Below, piece after piece: positions 26,861 to 36,277 of a DNA stretch of 42,768 bases (the stretch's first letter is position 1; each line of letters opens with the position of its first letter). The stretch is from the NCBI GenBank assembly GCA_938002815.1, contig CALKZT010000037.1:1-42768 (forward strand), written 5' to 3'. The position numbers and the translations under genes were made by a program. The notes beneath the pieces were generated by a model, which made no database searches, was not told the DNA's origin, and was given only the letters and a program-made list of their open reading frames with translations. The DNA is from an uncultured bacterium. Lineage in GTDB: Bacteria; Desulfobacterota; DSM-4660; Desulfatiglandales; CALKZT01.

Positions 26861-27863
26861 ATTAAGAATCCTTTCTTCATATAAAACAACCCCAGATTAC
26901 TTTCAGGCCGAAAGAGAGTTTAGAGAACTTTCTATTTCAAAAAAAATTGAGATATTGACAGAATATACGCCGTCTATTTTCCAAATAGAGACTACAACAA
27001 AATGTAATCTCAACTGCCCTCTTTGTTCAACACATCATCTCAAGAGGGGAAGGATTGACTTGGAGCTTTATATACTTGAAAAAATATTAGTTTCAAACCC
27101 TCAAATGAAGTATTCTACACTTCATTTTATGGGAGAACCACTGCTATCCTCAAATATATTCAGACAAATAAAACTCCTCAAACAAAATAATGTTTTTACT
27201 TTTTTTTCTACAAACGGCATACTGCTTGAACAAAAAGCTCAAGAGATATTTGAATCAGGATTAGACAAAATATCAATCTCTCTGGATGCAATAAACCAAG
27301 CTGACATGAATCTTTATAGGCGAAACGCAGATCTCAGTAAGATAGAAAGTGGTATTAAGGCACTCATATCTTTAAGGGGCCAAAAGGGCTTAAAGAGGCC
27401 AGTAATACAGATCCAAACAATTATGTTTAGGTATAACGAAGAAAAGGAAGGTGAGGTTTTGGACTACCTCTGCAGTCTTGGGGCAGACAGAATAAAGCTT
27501 AAAACCCCTTCCTTTGATAGCTTTGGTGCAAAAAACAGCCACACAGACTCCATACCCTGGGAAAGACTCATACCTTTAAGATATAGGAGGGATCCCAGGG
27601 AGCGATTATTTTATCGGCACAGGGCGGTGTGTAGGATGCTCTTTCAGGCTTTTGTCTTAGCAGATGGCTCTGTGGTCCCCTGCTGCATAGACTACGATGG
27701 CAAGAGTGCCTTTGGAAGCCTAAGGGAGAAAACTTGGGAAGAGATCTGGTATTCGGATAGGAGGCGTGAGCTACTTAAAAGATACTTTGAAGGCGAACTC
27801 ACCCTCTGCAGAGAATGCACCATGTGCTACGACTATTCGTGGGAGGTGGTAAGGATCCGTTGA
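26847..27863 (+). CDS. Radical SAM/SPASM-domain protein
   Basis: TTKCNLNCPLC (CX3CX2C), FMGEPLL; C-terminal SPASM-like CRMLFQAFVLADGSVVPCCID ... CRECTMC. Confidence 0.92.
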   Translation: MDGNKLRILSSYKTTPDYFQAEREFRELSISKKIEILTEYTPSIFQIETTTKCNLNCPLCSTHHLKRGRIDLELYILEKILVSNPQMKYSTLHFMGEPLLSSNIFRQIKLLKQNNVFTFFSTNGILLEQKAQEIFESGLDKISISLDAINQADMNLYRRNADLSKIESGIKALISLRGQKGLKRPVIQIQTIMFRYNEEKEGEVLDYLCSLGADRIKLKTPSFDSFGAKNSHTDSIPWERLIPLRYRRDPRERLFYRHRAVCRMLFQAFVLADGSVVPCCIDYDGKSAFGSLREKTWEEIWYSDRRRELLKRYFEGELTLCRECTMCYDYSWEVVRIR

Positions 27864-27891
27864 GGTCTCTATTAGACACCCACCTTTTTCT

Positions 27892-27920
27892 TTGCATGAT
27901 GCAATTCGATTCACTATCTT
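27892..27920 (+). promoter_or_regulatory. Candidate promoter for yjbH-like gene with overlapping palindrome
   Basis: TTGCAT - 17 nt - TATCTT; TTGCAT-G-ATGCAA palindrome covers the -35. Confidence 0.4.
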
Positions 27921-27943
27921 TGAAGACTCTTGAGGAATAAGTT

Positions 27944-30007
27944 ATGGCCCGAATATTCTCTACCCTTCTAACAGTAATCTTAATTTTGGGCCCCCTATTG
28001 GTAGCAGATGCCAAGGATAGCCCCTTTACAGGCCCGTCCAATTGGGGAACTACAGGCCTTATGGAGATTCCAACCGCCAGGGTCATGGAACTGTACTCCT
28101 GGAGGGTAGGATTAGCCCAAATAGACCCCTATCGCTATTACTATGTGGCCGCCAGTCCCCTTAAGGGTCTTGAACTGGAGGGCAGGGTCACCGAGATCTT
28201 GGGAACAAAGATAGAATCACCAGGCTGGCAGGGATATGGCAATTACAAGGACAAGGCAGTGGACATAAAATATCAGTTCTTTCCAGAGGGAAAATATACA
28301 CCTGCCCTTGCCATAGGTATTATGGACCCCCATGGAACCAGACTCTACACAGGCCAGTACGTGGTTTTGAGCAAACAGATATACCCCTTTGACTTTACCC
28401 TGGGCCTTGGAAACGGGAGGTTTGGAAAGAGGCCTCTGCCCAGCACAGGAGAAGGTATTGAGGTGGAGATATTTAAGGATCCGAAGGCCTGGAGGGAAGA
28501 TGCCCAGTTTTTTGGGGGGATCCAATTTGCCTTCTCAGAAAGGCTCCTATTCATGGCAGAATATAACCCCATAGACTATAAGGCCCAAACCTCGGATCCT
28601 GCAGTTAGAGAAAGGGTCTTAGAAGAGCCCACATCAAAGCTCAATTTTGGGATCAGATGGAGGCCTATCCCTGACTGGGTAGAGATAGATGCCTCTTATC
28701 AAAGGGGCAACACCATAGGCATCAATATCTTTATGCCCTTCCAAATCGGGAGGCCCATGATCCCCATATATGATCATCCTTATAAAGAGCCCCCTGAATT
28801 TAGGATTGCCTCACTCGATCTTAGAATCTATAGGGCCCTTATGGCCTCGGGGTTTGGAAATATTGGGGTGAACTGGGAGGGCAATGACCTAATAGTAGAC
28901 CTTGAGAACTACAAGTACTTTTACCCTCTAAGGGCAGTGGAAGTGGCAGTGAGCACCCTTGCCCCCCTTCTGCCAGATTCTGTTCAGAATGTGACCCTGA
29001 TCTTCAAAGAGAGGGATGTCCCCGTATACACACTAAAGACCCATAGAGAGGATATGCTCCTCTTTAAAAGGGAAAAGATCACCTGGGCCCAATTCTTATA
29101 TACATCGCCAATCACCTCCACCTACCAGGAGGTTCCCTCAGGGAGCAAATTCCCTTCTCAGGGGATCACCCTGGGCTATAGGCCTATCTTTCAGCTATTT
29201 TTAAACGACCCTTCCGGATTCTGGAAGGGAAAGCTGGGGATAACTGGCTATGCCTCTAAAAAGCTTTGGGCAGGGTGCCAGACCACTTTAGGCCTCTCCT
29301 TCTATCCCTTAGCCAACATATCCACGGTAAACGAACCCCTTAGCATCCCGGTAAGGACAGACATAGTGGACTACATAGGCAGGAAATTCCTCTTTGACTC
29401 CTGGGTCATAGACCAGGTATATAGACTTCCCAACACGGATCTATTTTTGAGGGGTACCTTTGGGGTCTTGGAACTTCAATACTCGGGGATAGATTTAGAA
29501 GCAGCCTACCCGATATTTAATGGAAAGGTATTTTTGGGGACCAATATGGCAATAGTAAAGAAGCGTGACCCAAAGATACCCTGGGAGTTCAGGGATGACC
29601 CACCCAACAGAGATAACTATAGGACAACATTTCTGAATTTACGAGTTCATCTCCCATTTGTCCAAAGCTATCTGGACCTAAAATACGGTAGGTTTTTGGC
29701 GGGGGATGTGGGGACAAAGATCACTGCCACAAAGGTCATACGAGGTGTTCAAATTTCCGCCTGGTATAGCTTTACAGATACAGATGTATTCAGTGACAAT
29801 ATAAATAGAGGTTACAAGGATAAAGGGGTTTCGGTTACAATTCCCTTTAGGTTGTTTAAGGGAACAGACACAAGGGCAAGATATACTCAGGGGATTTCTC
29901 CATGGACAAGGGATGTAGCCCAAGATATAAACCACTTTACTCCACTTTTTGAATTCTTGGAGGAAAATACATTTTTGGGGATTGACAATGGTATGGTGAA
30001 ATGGTAA
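27944..30007 (+). CDS. YjbH-like outer-membrane / exopolysaccharide-associated protein
   Basis: Signal peptide then GPSNWGTTGLMEIPTARVMELYSWRVGLAQIDPYRYYYVAASPLKGLELEGRVTEI, characteristic of YjbH (DUF940) proteins; beta-rich. Confidence 0.8.
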   Translation: MARIFSTLLTVILILGPLLVADAKDSPFTGPSNWGTTGLMEIPTARVMELYSWRVGLAQIDPYRYYYVAASPLKGLELEGRVTEILGTKIESPGWQGYGNYKDKAVDIKYQFFPEGKYTPALAIGIMDPHGTRLYTGQYVVLSKQIYPFDFTLGLGNGRFGKRPLPSTGEGIEVEIFKDPKAWREDAQFFGGIQFAFSERLLFMAEYNPIDYKAQTSDPAVRERVLEEPTSKLNFGIRWRPIPDWVEIDASYQRGNTIGINIFMPFQIGRPMIPIYDHPYKEPPEFRIASLDLRIYRALMASGFGNIGVNWEGNDLIVDLENYKYFYPLRAVEVAVSTLAPLLPDSVQNVTLIFKERDVPVYTLKTHREDMLLFKREKITWAQFLYTSPITSTYQEVPSGSKFPSQGITLGYRPIFQLFLNDPSGFWKGKLGITGYASKKLWAGCQTTLGLSFYPLANISTVNEPLSIPVRTDIVDYIGRKFLFDSWVIDQVYRLPNTDLFLRGTFGVLELQYSGIDLEAAYPIFNGKVFLGTNMAIVKKRDPKIPWEFRDDPPNRDNYRTTFLNLRVHLPFVQSYLDLKYGRFLAGDVGTKITATKVIRGVQISAWYSFTDTDVFSDNINRGYKDKGVSVTIPFRLFKGTDTRARYTQGISPWTRDVAQDINHFTPLFEFLEENTFLGIDNGMVKW

Positions 30008-30047
30008 GTAGCCAAATCATGTTTTGAAAAAGGAGGAGGGTTGGAAA

Positions 30048-30779
30048 ATGGGGAAAAGAGGCTTAAAGGTTTTGGCAGTGGTTATGGCAGTGGTGTTTGG
30101 GATCAGCATGGTGGTCTTCCCGTCTCAGGCCACAGCCCAACAACAGGCTCCTTCACAAGCAGGGGCAGCTGCAGGTAAAGCAGGGGCAGAGGCAGGCGCT
30201 GCCACCGCAGCCGGGGTATCCACAGGGACCATAGTGGCAGGGGTCTTAGCAGCAGCGGCCATAGCCGCCATAGCAGCGGCCTCTGGTGGCGGAGGAGAGG
30301 CAGTATCTGTGGCACCCACACCAACGCCAAGCGGTGTAGCATCTGCCCTGGCTTCAGCAGGCTTATCAACAGATCAGCTATTGGCACTTTACGACGCATT
30401 AGAAACACCTATCGCCGGGCTAACCTTAAAAGACATATTAAAAGATATCAGTTATGATGACTTTAAGGCAGCTTTGACAGAGCTTGGTATTGCTGCCTTG
30501 GGCAAGGACGATCTGAAGAACTATCTCAACCAATTAAAGACTACTAACCCAGACTTGTACAACCGTTTAATAGAGGTGCTTAAAAAGTTAAAGGATGACC
30601 CAAATCTCTTTGCGCAGGCCAAGGCAGCAGTAAGCGACCCACAAAAGCTTAAAGAGGCTATCAAGCAGCAGGTAGAGAAAATGTTGACCCAGAATCATCC
30701 TGGATATACCGTCCAGTTCACGACAGTCCACCATGGCGGTGGAATTTATACGACCACATATCATCTGATCAAACAGTAG
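30048..30779 (+). CDS. Secreted Ala/Gly-rich protein, YjbE-like N-terminus with additional C-terminal domain (tracked ORF starts upstream at TTG 30024)
   Basis: ATG at 30048 preceded by GGAGGAGG; signal peptide ending SQATA; hydrophobic Ala-rich stretch followed by SGGGGE and PTPTP. Confidence 0.65.
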   Translation: MGKRGLKVLAVVMAVVFGISMVVFPSQATAQQQAPSQAGAAAGKAGAEAGAATAAGVSTGTIVAGVLAAAAIAAIAAASGGGGEAVSVAPTPTPSGVASALASAGLSTDQLLALYDALETPIAGLTLKDILKDISYDDFKAALTELGIAALGKDDLKNYLNQLKTTNPDLYNRLIEVLKKLKDDPNLFAQAKAAVSDPQKLKEAIKQQVEKMLTQNHPGYTVQFTTVHHGGGIYTTTYHLIKQ

Positions 30780-30788
30780 TGTCTCCTG

Positions 30789-30818
30789 GAGCCTAAGGGT
30801 TAGCCTTAGGCTCTTTTT
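30789..30818 (+). terminator. Rho-independent terminator
   Basis: GAGCCTAAGG-gttag-CCTTAGGCTC-TTTTT, perfect 10-bp stem plus T tract. Confidence 0.92.
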
Positions 30819-30829
30819 GATTGGACAAA

Positions 30830-31318
30830 ATGAAGCTTTTACTTTCCGTTCTTTTCTTATCCATTTTGTTTCTCTTTCAGTCTTGCCAAACTTCTAAACC
30901 CACATCCCAAAGCCAGGAAACAATAGCAATTATCGAGGCAGCTGAAGTTTTTTTTAATAGCCTCCTCAAAAAGGACTATATCAAAGTCTGGGATGCCATT
31001 ACTGAAAAGAGTAAGCGCACTATAATCTCTGATGTCCTCAAGTACCTCAAAGCTGGTGAGCCCATAAGGGGAGAGCTTGAAACCGAATTCAAGGAAGGAA
31101 GAGGTGCAGCCCTCTCCTATTGGGATGCCTATCTCTTCAACTTCGACCCCAACATGGCACTGAAGGATAGCAAGTGGGAGGTGGGAAAGGTAAAAGATGA
31201 CTATGCCGAGATAATACTTAGCTATAAGAAGTCAGAAAAACCTGCAATTCTAAAACTTTATAGGGAAGGGAATGCCTGGAAATTTGGGCTTGTGGAATCC
31301 TTTTGGTCAAGGAAATAG
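30830..31318 (+). CDS. Small lipoprotein of unknown function (tracked ORF starts at TTG 30821)
   Basis: MKLLLSVLFLSILFLFQSC lipobox-type N-terminus, about 160 aa. Confidence 0.7.
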   Translation: MKLLLSVLFLSILFLFQSCQTSKPTSQSQETIAIIEAAEVFFNSLLKKDYIKVWDAITEKSKRTIISDVLKYLKAGEPIRGELETEFKEGRGAALSYWDAYLFNFDPNMALKDSKWEVGKVKDDYAEIILSYKKSEKPAILKLYREGNAWKFGLVESFWSRK

Positions 31319-31566
31319 GTAAGCATTAGCTTCCCAACTGATCCCCTTTCTCTGATTAATAACGGCAAGACTCCTCTCCCGTACCTGCCTCTGGCTTCAA
31401 GGCAATTTCCCCTTAACTGAGGAGGCCATTTCGTAAATGGAGAAAGAAACTCTGTTATGTATAGCCTAAGCGATGAAGCAATCCCCAAATATAGAAAGGC
31501 AATATTGCTTTTTTTGGCCCACAATTCAGGGAGCCCCTTGAGGCCAGATGACGTGTCCAATAAAAA

Positions 31567-31643
31567 TGGTCGGGACGACTGGATTTGAACCAGCGACCCC
31601 CTGAACCCCATTCAGGTGCGCTTCCAGACTGCGCTACGTCCCG
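31567..31643 (-). tRNA. tRNA-Pro (anticodon GGG), CCA encoded
   Basis: Minus strand CGGGACGTAGCGCAGTCTGGAAGCGCACCTGAATGGGGTTCAGGGGGTCGCTGGTTCAAATCCAGTCGTCCCGACCA; acceptor CGGGACG/CGTCCCG, anticodon arm CCTGA-ATGGGGT-TCAGG. Confidence 0.97.
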
Positions 31644-31653
31644 ACCAGGAGGA

Positions 31654-31682
31654 ATTCTCATACCTCTTTCCTTTCATGTCAA
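31654..31682 (-). promoter_or_regulatory. Candidate promoter for tRNA-Pro
   Basis: Minus strand TTGACA - 17 nt - GAGAAT ending about 10 nt before the tRNA 5' end. Confidence 0.5.
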
Positions 31683-31765
31683 TAGATTTCTGATTCTCTG
31701 ATCGTTTACCTCCTTTTGGGCTCCAATGGACTTGACTTGGGCTCTTTTGTCCTGTATTTGCCAAA

Positions 31766-32896
31766 ATGCCATCTTGGATCATGGATACACAGCCAAATAC
31801 CTTAGATGTCCTTGGGCTCTACCTCATACCTGGCCTTGGTTCAGGCTCAATAAGGCAGCTGATAGGCCGCTACCGAAACCCCAATGAGATCTACAAGGCC
31901 AGTGAGGAGGAACTCTCTAAGATTGAAGGGATCAGCCCCAATGTGGCCAAAAGGATTAAGGCACGGGAGTACATGGAGGATCCTCAAAAGGAATACATGA
32001 GGGCCCAGCGCTTGGGTGCCCAAATCCTCACCTATTGGGACAATAGATACCCTTCACTTTTAAAGGAGATCAAATATCCCCCTGTCTTGCTCTATTGCCT
32101 TGGAATGCCCGTATGGGAAAGAATGCCCCTTGTGGCGGTGGTGGGGAGCAGGCACCCCAGCCACTATGGAAGAAGGGTCTCCAATGGGTTGGCCTATGGC
32201 CTCTCAAAGAGGGGTATATGCGTGGTAAGTGGCCTTGCAGCTGGCATTGATACCTCTGCCCACGAAGGGGCCATCTCTTCTGGAGGCCATACCGTTGCTG
32301 TCTTAGGAACAGGACTGGATGTGATCTACCCCAAGGCAAATAGGTCTCTCTTCGAAAAGATCCCTAAACAAGGTGCTATTATTACGGAGTTCCCCCTTGG
32401 TACGCCCCCTGACCCCAAACACTTCCCCATCAGGAACAGAATAATCAGCGGGATCTCCTTAGGTGTTGTGGTAGTGGAGGCCACAAGGTCCAGTGGATCC
32501 CTCATTACCGCCTCTATGGCAGCCGAAGAGGGCCGTGAGGTGTTTGCAGTTCCAGGGAGCATAGAATCCATGAAGAGTACAGGCTGCCACTATCTCATAA
32601 GGCAGGGGGCAAAGCTTGTGGAGAAGGTGGAGGACATCTTAGAGGAGCTAAGACTTCCCAACCACTTCTCAGGGGCATCCGAATCAAAGGCGGAAGGTCA
32701 CCTGGAAGACCTAAATAGAGAGGAGTTGACCATCTTAGATCACCTGGAAAGGGATCCTATCCACATAGATGAGCTCTCCAGGGCCTTGAGCATGGATACA
32801 GGGGCCTTGAGTTCCCTTCTCGTATCCCTGGAACTTAAGGGCCTCATCATCCAGCTTCCCGGGAAATTTTACGTAAAGGGTAAGGGCACATGGTAG
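31766..32896 (+). CDS. dprA: DNA-processing protein DprA
   Basis: VAVVGSRHPSHYGRRVSNGLAYGLSKRGICVVSGLAAGIDTSAHEGAI ... GSLITASMAAEEGREVFAVPGSI; C-terminal winged helix. Confidence 0.96.
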   Translation: MPSWIMDTQPNTLDVLGLYLIPGLGSGSIRQLIGRYRNPNEIYKASEEELSKIEGISPNVAKRIKAREYMEDPQKEYMRAQRLGAQILTYWDNRYPSLLKEIKYPPVLLYCLGMPVWERMPLVAVVGSRHPSHYGRRVSNGLAYGLSKRGICVVSGLAAGIDTSAHEGAISSGGHTVAVLGTGLDVIYPKANRSLFEKIPKQGAIITEFPLGTPPDPKHFPIRNRIISGISLGVVVVEATRSSGSLITASMAAEEGREVFAVPGSIESMKSTGCHYLIRQGAKLVEKVEDILEELRLPNHFSGASESKAEGHLEDLNREELTILDHLERDPIHIDELSRALSMDTGALSSLLVSLELKGLIIQLPGKFYVKGKGTW

Positions 32897-35046
32897 AAAA
32901 ATTGCTGATAGTAGAATCCCCTTCCAAGGCGAGGACCCTTCAGTCTTATTTGGGTAAGGGGTACAAGATCATGGCCAGTGTAGGTCACATAAAGGACCTC
33001 CCCAAAAATCAGCTGGGGGTGGAGATAGAAAAGGACTTTCAACCCCATTATCAGATTATCAAGGGAAAGGAGAAGATAGTTAAAGAGCTCAAAAGTGAGG
33101 CAGCCAAGGCAAAGCAAATATACCTGGCACCAGACCCAGATAGGGAGGGAGAGGCAATAGCCTGGCACATAAAGGAAGAGGTTGCACCAGACAATCACAA
33201 GTGCTTTAGGGTCCTTTTTAACGAGATCACCAAGAACGCCGTTTTGGAGGCACTGAAGAACCCTCAACAGCTAAACCAGGCCAGATACGAATCCCAAAAG
33301 GCAAGGAGGATCTTAGATCGGCTGGTGGGCTACCTCATCTCCCCCATTCTGTGGCAGAAGGTAAAGGGGGGGCTGAGTGCAGGTAGGGTGCAGTCAGTGG
33401 CCCTTAGGATGGTCTGCGAAAGGGAGAGAGAGATCTTCGCCTTTGTGCCCCAGGAATATTGGTCCCTAAAGGCAAAACTTCAGGCCCAGAGTCCTCCTGT
33501 CTTCTCTGCAAGGCTTATAAAATATAAAGGAGAGAAGGTAGATAGGCCCCATAAGGCCCTTATTGAAGAGATCTACGAGCATGTGCTCACTAAAGATTTT
33601 TTGGTATCAAAGAGGGAAAAAAAGGAGGTCCAAAAATCTCCTCCGCCTCCTTTTATCACCAGCACCCTCCAGCAGGAGGCATCCAAGAAACTGGGCTATG
33701 CCCCGAAAAAGACCATGACCATCGCCCAGCAGCTCTACGAAGGCATAGAACTTAGTGATGGCCAGATCGTGGGTCTCATCACCTATATGAGAACAGATTC
33801 CACAAGGATCTCTGAAGAGGCAATTCAGGGGGCTAAGTCCTTTGTGGAAAAGAATTTTGGCAGGGAATATCTCCCTAAAAAACCCTATGCCTATAAGAAA
33901 AAGGGCACCATGCAGGATGCCCATGAGGCTATCAGGCCAACCCATTTGGAATACAGGCCAGAAGAGATAGCCAAATACCTCACAAAGGATCAACTGGCCC
34001 TCTATGAGCTCATCTACAAGAGGTTTCTCTCTTCCCAAATGGCCCCGGCCATACTGGAGCAGCTCCGCATAGATATAGTAGCCGGAGATTCCTTATTTAG
34101 GGCTACCGGAACCAGCATACTATTTAGGGGCTTTATGGAGGCATATATAGAATCAGAGCAAGAAGAGGGGAGTCAAAGCGAGGGGGCACAAGATGGCCAG
34201 GAGAGATTGCCCCATGTGGTGGAAGGGGAAATATTAAAGGTCTTGGAACTCAAAAAGGAGCAGCACTTCACACAACCCCCTCCCAGATATACAGAGGCGA
34301 CCCTTATTAAGGCCCTTGAGGAGAACGGGATCGGAAGGCCCTCTACCTACGCCACAATCGTTAGTAACATCTTGGAGAGGAGATACGTTCAAAAGGAGAA
34401 GGGATATCTGAAGCCCACAGAAATGGGGTTTATGGTAAATGAGCTTCTCCTAAAGAGTTTCCCGGGGATAATGGACCTAAAGTTTACAGCTAGAATGGAA
34501 GACCAGCTGGATAAGATAGAAAAGGGAGAACTCAGTTATACGGAGGTCATAAGGCGCTTTTACAAGGCCTTCAACAAAGAACTCTTAAAGGCCCAAAAGG
34601 AACTTAAAGGAGAGATTCCCACTGATGTGAAATGTCCCCTCTGTGGTGCCAATATGGTTATCAGGAGTGGGAAAAACGGGCTATTTTTGGGATGCTCCAA
34701 CTATCCACAATGTAAAGGCACAGCTAACTTCAAAAGGGATGAGGCTGGCAATATCCAGATCGTCGAAAGGTTAGAGGCCGAAATCAGCGACAGGACCTGT
34801 CCCAAATGTAATAGCCCCATGGTGAGAAAGGAGGGAAGATACGGTGCATTTATGGCATGTTCGGCCTACCCCCAGTGTAAGACCACCCTTCCCATAAATG
34901 GAGAGGAGACCAAAATAAAGTGCCCAATGGAGGGTTGCGATGGGACCATGGTAAAGAGGCGCACAAAGAATGGGAGGGTCTTTTATGGGTGCAGTAGGTA
35001 CCCTGATTGTAAATACACCTCTTGGAAACTACCTCCTGAGCGATAG
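32890..35046 (+). CDS. topA: DNA topoisomerase I
   Basis: MVEKLLIVESPSKARTLQSYLG; DPDREGEAIAWH; ITYMRTDSTRIS; three C-terminal zinc-ribbon units. Confidence 0.97.
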   Translation: MVEKLLIVESPSKARTLQSYLGKGYKIMASVGHIKDLPKNQLGVEIEKDFQPHYQIIKGKEKIVKELKSEAAKAKQIYLAPDPDREGEAIAWHIKEEVAPDNHKCFRVLFNEITKNAVLEALKNPQQLNQARYESQKARRILDRLVGYLISPILWQKVKGGLSAGRVQSVALRMVCEREREIFAFVPQEYWSLKAKLQAQSPPVFSARLIKYKGEKVDRPHKALIEEIYEHVLTKDFLVSKREKKEVQKSPPPPFITSTLQQEASKKLGYAPKKTMTIAQQLYEGIELSDGQIVGLITYMRTDSTRISEEAIQGAKSFVEKNFGREYLPKKPYAYKKKGTMQDAHEAIRPTHLEYRPEEIAKYLTKDQLALYELIYKRFLSSQMAPAILEQLRIDIVAGDSLFRATGTSILFRGFMEAYIESEQEEGSQSEGAQDGQERLPHVVEGEILKVLELKKEQHFTQPPPRYTEATLIKALEENGIGRPSTYATIVSNILERRYVQKEKGYLKPTEMGFMVNELLLKSFPGIMDLKFTARMEDQLDKIEKGELSYTEVIRRFYKAFNKELLKAQKELKGEIPTDVKCPLCGANMVIRSGKNGLFLGCSNYPQCKGTANFKRDEAGNIQIVERLEAEISDRTCPKCNSPMVRKEGRYGAFMACSAYPQCKTTLPINGEETKIKCPMEGCDGTMVKRRTKNGRVFYGCSRYPDCKYTSWKLPPER

Positions 35047-35079
35047 TAAGCCTGATGGTTTTTTTAATTAACAGGCCCA

Positions 35080-36090
35080 TCAAGCGAGTAACTTTTTTAC
35101 TACCTCATCAAGCTCTCTGTGGTGAAATAGCCTCCTAAAATCCACAAGTCCTGCCAAGGCCTTGGAGTGGGTCCTGCTCCCACATTCCTCAAGCACTGCA
35201 ATGGGGTTCAGACCCCCTATGACCACTGCCCCTATCCTCCCCTCTCCCACAGGGATTTCTAAGACCGGTCTGCCTGGATTACCTATTCTCATAAAGCCCC
35301 CAAGCCCTATCCTTTCCAACCTCTTGGCCAGCTCTACCACAAGGCCCCTGCTTTCTGCTGGAAATTCCCTGAAACTTGCCCCGATCTTCCCATTTCCATC
35401 CCTGATGGCACCCATATAATCTGTCATGCCACTTCTTATAAATATCTCGAGGGGATCTAAGGTGGTAGCATCATAATTGATTATCTCCACAAACCTGGAG
35501 GGCTTTCCGTTCACCAATTCCAATAAACCTCCGAACTTAGATTGAGTAGGGATACCATGCTTTAGGAGCACCCCATTCAATGTGATGGAGCAGACCGTAC
35601 CTATACCGATTTTGTCAGGGGGTATCTCAATGGGCCCCACCCTTTCGCCAGGATTAAAGACCGTCACGAGCGTGCCCATGCCATATCCCCTCTCAAAGAC
35701 CCCATGGACCGCCTTTAGGTGCAAGAGAAGCTCCCTTGGCTCCACGATAGAGGTATTGACTACCACAGATCCGGTTTTGGTGTTCAGATCAAAATCCATC
35801 AAGTAGGTAAGGTTCTCTATCTTTGCAGAGAGAAAACCCACCTTTTCATAGACCCGTGAGGATTCCAATTCCTTTATACCCAGCTCGGTAATCTCCCTCC
35901 CCTTTCTACCCAAATTTACGGTAAAGCCGGCCTTATCCATATCTGCCAGATAGGCTCTCACCGTTCGTTCACTCATCTCAAGCCCAATGTTCCTAAGCTC
36001 TTCCACTATAACGGAACTGGGAAGGGGCCTATCACTAACCCTTAAGATCCTAAGTATATGGAGATATTTTTGGTTCAAAACCTCAGACAT
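35080..36090 (-). CDS. NrpR-like transcriptional regulator (HTH + NrpR/DUF128 domain); tracked ORF extends to 36120
   Basis: N-terminal HTH (ERTVRAYLADMDKAG), NrpR-domain segments (GTVCSITLNGVLLKHGIPTQSKFGGLLEL; GASFREFPAESR; GRIGAVVIGGLNPIAVLEE); ATG 36090 preceded by GGAGG. Confidence 0.85.
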   Translation of the reverse strand: MSEVLNQKYLHILRILRVSDRPLPSSVIVEELRNIGLEMSERTVRAYLADMDKAGFTVNLGRKGREITELGIKELESSRVYEKVGFLSAKIENLTYLMDFDLNTKTGSVVVNTSIVEPRELLLHLKAVHGVFERGYGMGTLVTVFNPGERVGPIEIPPDKIGIGTVCSITLNGVLLKHGIPTQSKFGGLLELVNGKPSRFVEIINYDATTLDPLEIFIRSGMTDYMGAIRDGNGKIGASFREFPAESRGLVVELAKRLERIGLGGFMRIGNPGRPVLEIPVGEGRIGAVVIGGLNPIAVLEECGSRTHSKALAGLVDFRRLFHHRELDEVVKKLLA

Positions 36091-36246
36091 TGCCACACCA
36101 CCTCCATAAAATATCCCCAATTATAAGCCATCCTGAGAAAGGACACAACAAAAATCTGGCATCATTGCCAGAAAACGATCTTGTCGGCAGATTCAAATCC
36201 ACGAGGTTCTCCCGCAATTTCTCCCAGTATCGAGATAATTTTTTAC

Positions 36247-36277
36247 TTGACTCATCCCGCCTAAGCAGGTAAATAAT
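36247..36277 (+). promoter_or_regulatory. Sigma70-like promoter of the glutamate synthase-like gene
   Basis: TTGACT (36247-36252), 17-19 nt spacer, TAAATAAT (36270-36277). Confidence 0.55.

Noticed and set aside
24545-30779. Classical RiPP cluster with short precursor peptide
   Set aside because: No short ORF with leader/core pattern, RRE domain or peptidase/transporter was identified near the radical SAM genes; kept only as a hypothesis in findings.
31455-31661. Minus-strand ORF containing DVAQSGSAPEWGSGGRWFKSSRPDHF
   Set aside because: It is the translation of the tRNA-Pro gene and its flanks; the peptide is a typical artefact of tRNA read as protein.
35047-35095. Bidirectional terminator between topA and the NrpR-like gene
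   Set aside because: TGATGG/CCATCA arms are short and separated by a long T-rich loop; support too weak to call.
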